Below are positions 6,070-9,644 of a DNA stretch of 9,644 bases, piece by piece (within the stretch, counting starts at the first letter, position 1; every line of letters begins with the position of its first letter). The position numbers and the translations under genes were made by a program. The stretch comes from Desulfuromonadaceae bacterium. Its GTDB lineage: Bacteria; Desulfobacterota; Desulfuromonadia; Desulfuromonadales; Geopsychrobacteraceae. The stretch lies in assembly GCA_013138655.1 (NCBI GenBank), contig WTCI01000190.1:1-9644 (forward strand). The letters are read 5' to 3'. Under the pieces are notes generated by a model. It saw nothing but the letters and a program-made list of their open reading frames with translations. It did no database searches and was not told the DNA's origin.

Positions 6070-7440
6070 ATGATTGTTGTTGCTCTGTTCGTGTTCGTGT
6101 TTATCCTTTTCGCCGTCGGGTTTCTTTATTTCTGGGGGATCAATCCGGGGGTGGTCACGGTGTTTCTAACCAGTGAGCAGAGCTTTACCCTGCCGACGGC
6201 CATCATGATGATCTGCGTGCTGCTGATCGGCTTGTTGCTCGGCAACGGGGTTCACATCCTCAGTGCTGTTGCCAGCTCTTTAGGTTACTGGCGCGGTGGT
6301 CGGCGGAGAAAGAAAGCTGAGGAGGTCAGTGCCATCTATCGCAGCGGGGTCGGACGATTGCTCTCCGGTGATCTGAAAAAGGCCAGAAGCCTGTTAGGGA
6401 AAGCTCTGGATCGTGATCCCAAACGGGTTGACAGCCATCTGGCTCTGGCCAGTGTTGCCGAACAGGACGGCAACCGGCAGGAGGCGATCGAGCTGTTACA
6501 AAAGGCGCGCAAGCTTGATCCCAAGGGGATTGAAATCCTCTTCAAACTGGCGCTGATTTTTCAGGATGTCGGTCGCCGCGAAGAGGCGATGGGGGTTTAC
6601 AAGGAACTGCTCAGCAACGATGCGAATAACCGCAAGGCGATGCGCGCCCTGCGTGACCTGCAGGTCGAACTGGGCAGTTGGCAGGACGCCCTGACGTTGC
6701 AGAAGCGGATTGTCAAGGCCACCTCCTCCGGTCCCCGGGTTGAAGATGAAAAACGGCAATTGCTGCAACTGCGCTATGAGGTGGCCCGTACCGCCCTGGC
6801 GGACGGTGAGGCGGAACAGGCTGCTGAGGATTGTCGCGATCTGATCAAGCGGGCTGCTGAATTCACCCCGGCACGGGTGACTCTCGGGGATGCTTACCGT
6901 CAACTGAAGCGGGATAGCGATGCCGCCCAGGTTTATCAGGACGGTTACAAGGCTTTGAAAAAGAGCGTTTTCCTCGCCCGTCTGGAAGATCTCTATATCG
7001 GTGCCGAAGATCCGGCGGCACTGCTTTCCTTCTATCGCAGCCAGATGCAGGACGATAGCGATGATCTGCTGCTGAAACTCTATCTGGGTCGTCTTTGTCT
7101 GCGGCTGGAAATGGTGGATGAGGCGCTGCAGCATCTGATTGACCTTGAAGCCAGCGGTATTGAATTCCCTCAGCTCCATCTGCTGTTGGCCGAAGCCCAT
7201 CGGCGGCGCAACAAAATTGATCAAGCGGTGGTTGAATACCAGCGTGCTCTGGGTATCGACAGTCATCTGTCCCTTGGTTTCGTCTGTGAGGTCTGTGGTG
7301 CCAAGCAGGATGAATGGCTGAGTCGCTGTCCGGAGTGCAAAGCTTGGGATTCCCTGGTACTGCCCGAGCGGAAACAGATCCAGGATGCCAAACCGGTGGA
7401 GGGTCCAAAGGCGATCCCGCACGGGCAAAGGGATGACTAA
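6070..7440 (+). CDS. Membrane-anchored TPR protein resembling a LapA-LapB fusion
   Basis: The product has 456 residues. The N-terminus holds two hydrophobic segments (about 2-22 and 41-65) joined by a short linker with NPGVVTVFL (25-33), and ends in a basic stop-transfer stretch (GGRRRKK, 76-82); this is the layout of LapA (DUF1049). A long cytoplasmic series of tetratricopeptide-type helices follows (about 86-397; a clear repeat is at 120-150). A C-terminal rubredoxin-like metal site comes last: CEVC (406-409), ten residues, CPEC (420-423), then AW, as in LapB/YciM. In E. coli LapA (102 residues) and LapB (389) are separate neighbours; LapB works with FtsH to control LpxC and so lipopolysaccharide synthesis. 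Here both parts lie in one chain. The same role is inferred, not shown. gpmI starts immediately after the stop (TAAATG). Confidence 0.82.
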   Translation: MIVVALFVFVFILFAVGFLYFWGINPGVVTVFLTSEQSFTLPTAIMMICVLLIGLLLGNGVHILSAVASSLGYWRGGRRRKKAEEVSAIYRSGVGRLLSGDLKKARSLLGKALDRDPKRVDSHLALASVAEQDGNRQEAIELLQKARKLDPKGIEILFKLALIFQDVGRREEAMGVYKELLSNDANNRKAMRALRDLQVELGSWQDALTLQKRIVKATSSGPRVEDEKRQLLQLRYEVARTALADGEAEQAAEDCRDLIKRAAEFTPARVTLGDAYRQLKRDSDAAQVYQDGYKALKKSVFLARLEDLYIGAEDPAALLSFYRSQMQDDSDDLLLKLYLGRLCLRLEMVDEALQHLIDLEASGIEFPQLHLLLAEAHRRRNKIDQAVVEYQRALGIDSHLSLGFVCEVCGAKQDEWLSRCPECKAWDSLVLPERKQIQDAKPVEGPKAIPHGQRDD

Positions 7441-8967
7441 ATGACCGTAGGGCCGGTGGCGCTGGTCATTCTTGATGGCTGGGGGATCAGTGACCGTTGC
7501 GACGGCAATGCCGCTTGCCTGGCGAAAACACCGACCATGGATAGCTTGCGGCGCGACTGGCCGAGCGGGCAACTTGGGGCTTCCGGTCGCAATGTTGGGC
7601 TACCGGACGGGCAGATGGGAAATTCCGAGGTCGGGCACTTGAATATCGGTGCCGGGCGGATTGTTTATCAGGATTTGACGCGCATCAGCCTGGCCATTGA
7701 AGATGGCAGCTTGTTCAATAATCCGGCCTTGATCGAACTTTGTGGGAAGCTTGTTGTCAGTGGCGGTAAGCTGCATCTACTCGGACTGCTGTCCGATGGT
7801 GGCGTCCATTCCCACAATAGCCATCTCTACGCGCTGGTGCGCATGGCTAAGAAAATCGGTGTCCGGGATGTCTGCATCCATGCTTTCATGGATGGCCGTG
7901 ATACGCCGCCGAAAAGCGGTGCCGGCTACTTGCAGCAACTGGAGAATGAACTTACCGGCATCGGTCTTGGTCGAATTGTCACAGTTACCGGCCGTTACTG
8001 GGCCATGGATCGTGATAATCGCTGGGAGCGAGTGGAAAAGGCCTACCTGGTGTTGACTGAAGGAATCGGTCATCAGGCCGCTGACTCGGCCGAAGCGATT
8101 TCTTCTGCCTATGCCGCGGAACAAACCGATGAGTTTGTTGAGCCTTGGGTGATCGGCCCTGCCGGAACCATTGATGATGGTGATGGGGTGTTGTTTTTCA
8201 ATTTCCGTGCTGATCGGGCCCGGGAGATGACCCGTGCCCTGACCGAGGTCGCTTTTTCCGGCTTCAACCGCAACAAGATTCCGCAACTGGTCGATTATGT
8301 CTGCCTGACCGAGTACGATGAGACCTTTGCCCTGCCGGTTGCCTTCCGGTCGGAAACTTATCCGGATATCCTTGCCGAAGTGGTATCAAAGGCGGGTCTT
8401 AAACAGCTCAGGATCGCTGAAACAGAAAAGTATGCACATGTGACCTTCTTCTTTAATGGCGGCATAGAACATGCTTGGGAGGGGGAAGATCGGGTGTTGA
8501 TCCCGTCCCCGCAGGATGTTGCCACCTATGATCTGAAGCCGGAGATGAGCGCTTTTGCGGTCACTGATGAGGTGGTCAAAAGGATTGAATCAGAGGCTTA
8601 CCAGTTGATCATTCTTAATTTCGCCAACCCGGATATGGTTGGACATACGGGCGTTTTGAATGCCGCTGTCAAGGCGGTTGAAACGGTCGATACCTGCCTG
8701 GCACGCGTGGTCGCAGCGGTCGTTCAGGCGGGCGGGCAGCTGCTGATTACTGCTGATCATGGAAATTGTGAACAGATGAGTTCAGCTGACGGCGGTGCCC
8801 ATACCGCTCATACCTGCAACCCGGTCCCCCTGATTTTCGTGGATCCGAGCCGTAAAGATGTCAATCTGCGCAACGGAATTCTCGCTGATCTGGCGCCGAC
8901 GATTCTCGAACTGCTAGCTGTTCCGGTGCCTGCGGCCATGACCGGTCAATCTTTGTTGATAGATTGA
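7441..8967 (+). CDS. gpmI: 2,3-bisphosphoglycerate-independent phosphoglycerate mutase
   Basis: GpmI interconverts 3- and 2-phosphoglycerate in glycolysis and gluconeogenesis using two Mn ions and a phosphoserine intermediate. The product has 508 residues (E. coli GpmI has 514). All expected catalytic residues are present: Asp12 in LDGWG, the phosphorylated Ser62 in MGNSEVGH, Asp398 and His402 in NPDMVGHTG, Asp439 and His440 in TADHGN, and His457 in GAHTAHT. Relative to the Bacillus stearothermophilus numbering I recall, the last five are shifted by a constant 5. Phosphate-contact blocks HSH (123-125), DGRD (151-154), [12 protein letters not shown] (184-195) and FNFRADRAR (253-261) are intact. 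AAGGGA (7428-7433) lies 7 bases before the ATG, inside the 3' end of the TPR gene, with no gap between stop and start. Expression is probably linked to the upstream gene. Confidence 0.98.
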   Translation: MTVGPVALVILDGWGISDRCDGNAACLAKTPTMDSLRRDWPSGQLGASGRNVGLPDGQMGNSEVGHLNIGAGRIVYQDLTRISLAIEDGSLFNNPALIELCGKLVVSGGKLHLLGLLSDGGVHSHNSHLYALVRMAKKIGVRDVCIHAFMDGRDTPPKSGAGYLQQLENELTGIGLGRIVTVTGRYWAMDRDNRWERVEKAYLVLTEGIGHQAADSAEAISSAYAAEQTDEFVEPWVIGPAGTIDDGDGVLFFNFRADRAREMTRALTEVAFSGFNRNKIPQLVDYVCLTEYDETFALPVAFRSETYPDILAEVVSKAGLKQLRIAETEKYAHVTFFFNGGIEHAWEGEDRVLIPSPQDVATYDLKPEMSAFAVTDEVVKRIESEAYQLIILNFANPDMVGHTGVLNAAVKAVETVDTCLARVVAAVVQAGGQLLITADHGNCEQMSSADGGAHTAHTCNPVPLIFVDPSRKDVNLRNGILADLAPTILELLAVPVPAAMTGQSLLID

Positions 8968-8988
8968 ATTGAGTCATAAGGGGAGGCG

Positions 8989-9644
8989 ATGGCTGGGGTG
9001 TGTCAAGGGCTTGTCTGGTTTGTAAAGCAGTTATTGCCGCCCGCCTGTCCCCTGTGCCTGCGCAGCTTCCCGGAGAAATGGACGGAGCCGTTTTGTGCTG
9101 ATTGTCTGAGCGGTTTTCGGCCTCTTCCTGAAGCACACTGCCCGATTTGTGCTTTGCCCTACCCGGACGCTTCCCATAGCTCTCACCGTTGCGGCCGCTG
9201 TACGGTCAATCCCCCACCTTTCTCAAAGGTTTACCCTCTCGGGCTTTACCAGCACCAGCTACGTGAAGCAATACATAAATTCAAATTTAACCAGAAGGTT
9301 GGCTTGGACCGACCGCTCGCAAAGCTGCTCAATCGGATTATTGTGGATCCCACGGCGACCTTGATCATCCCTGTCCCCTTGCACCGAAAGCGTTTGCAAC
9401 AACGTAGCTATAATCAGGCGTTACTGCTGGCTCGTGAACTGGCTCGTTTGAAAAAAATACCACTGGCCAAGGATCTGTTGCAGAAAACTGTCGAGACTCC
9501 TGCCCAGCAGGAACTCACTGCCAGAGAGCGGGAGAGAAACCTGAAGCAGGCTTTTCAGGTCAAAGAGGCGCTTGACGGGGAGCGGATTTTGCTGGTGGAT
9601 GATGTGCTGACCACCGGGGCGACGGCAGTCGCCTGTAGCAGGAC
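8989..9644 (+). CDS. comF: ComF-family phosphoribosyltransferase-like protein (3' end outside window)
   Basis: The frame is open from the ATG at 8989 to the right edge: 218 full codons plus two bases, against a usual family length of about 230-240, so only a short tail is missing. The N-terminus has two zinc-binding CxxC pairs (Cys20/23 with Cys36/39) and a second set (Cys51/54 with Cys68/71), the double-zinc-finger head of ComF. The phosphoribosyltransferase part shows IIPVPLHRKRLQQRSYNQA (126-144) and the PRPP-binding loop ILLVDDVLTTGATA (200-213). ComF proteins serve in DNA uptake in competent bacteria (ComF, GntX), but many non-competent species carry one and the reaction is unclear. AAGGGG (8978-8983) precedes the ATG by 5 bases. 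It lies 21 bases after gpmI and is probably co-transcribed. Natural competence is not implied. Confidence 0.92.
   Translation, partial: MAGVCQGLVWFVKQLLPPACPLCLRSFPEKWTEPFCADCLSGFRPLPEAHCPICALPYPDASHSSHRCGRCTVNPPPFSKVYPLGLYQHQLREAIHKFKFNQKVGLDRPLAKLLNRIIVDPTATLIIPVPLHRKRLQQRSYNQALLLARELARLKKIPLAKDLLQKTVETPAQQELTARERERNLKQAFQVKEALDGERILLVDDVLTTGATAVACSR

Noticed and set aside
6496..7572. Long minus-strand open frame (358 codons) opposite the TPR gene and gpmI start
   Set aside because: It is a shadow of two well-supported plus-strand genes, with no domain features and no ribosome-binding context.
8953..8980. Promoter before comF (TTGTTG, 16 bases, CATAAG)
   Set aside because: The -10 box touches the comF ribosome-binding site, so a transcript from it would start at or inside the gene and lack that site.
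9149..9364. Plus-strand 71-codon frame inside the comF region
   Set aside because: It is out of frame with the ComF reading, which shows paired CxxC motifs and the PRPP loop and stays open to the window edge.
1..9644. Mobile elements, CRISPR arrays, tRNA or rRNA genes, defence or toxin-antitoxin systems
   Set aside because: I looked for repeated spacers, terminal inverted repeats, transposase motifs and cloverleaf structures and saw none; the region is continuous core genome.

Overview
The window is a compact stretch of bacterial core genome with every gene on the + strand. The gene order rplU-rpmA-obgE-proB-proA-nadD-rsfS-rlmH-(DksA-like)-(LapA/LapB-like TPR)-gpmI-comF, together with the protein sequences and a moderately GC-rich base composition, points to a deltaproteobacterium of the Desulfuromonadales/Geobacterales type (Desulfuromonadota). 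This assignment is inferred from remembered gene order and protein style, not from a search.

Layout: (1) positions 1-366 hold the 3' end of rplU and all of rpmA (ribosomal proteins L21 and L27), closed by a strong hairpin terminator at 389-427. (2) Positions 428-583 are a non-coding stretch with no clear gene, probably carrying the obgE promoter. (3) obgE (584-1630) is followed by a 69-base gap with an inverted repeat, and a TTGACA-type promoter candidate starts at the end of obgE. (4) proB and proA overlap and encode the first two steps of proline synthesis; nadD follows 12 bases later. (5) rsfS and rlmH overlap by four bases and act on the ribosome large subunit. (6) A short DksA/TraR-type zinc-finger protein is followed by a membrane-anchored TPR protein that looks like a natural fusion of LapA and LapB. 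(7) gpmI (Mn-dependent phosphoglycerate mutase) starts directly after the TPR gene's stop codon. (8) A comF-type phosphoribosyltransferase gene runs off the right edge.

The genes fall into a few themes. Ribosome structure, assembly and silencing: L21, L27, ObgE, RsfS, RlmH. Growth-rate or ppGpp-linked control: ObgE, RsfS and the DksA-like protein. Central biosynthesis: ProB and ProA for proline, NadD for NAD, GpmI for glycolysis/gluconeogenesis. Envelope homeostasis: the LapA-LapB-like protein. Gaps are short and two pairs overlap, so much of 1700-9644 may be read as one or a few polycistronic units, possibly with internal promoters.

I see no mobile element, CRISPR array, tRNA, rRNA, or toxin-antitoxin or defence gene, and no clear previously undescribed system. 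The points most worth a second look are the LapA-LapB fusion, the DksA-like protein's altered coiled-coil tip, and the unexplained DNA on either side of obgE.
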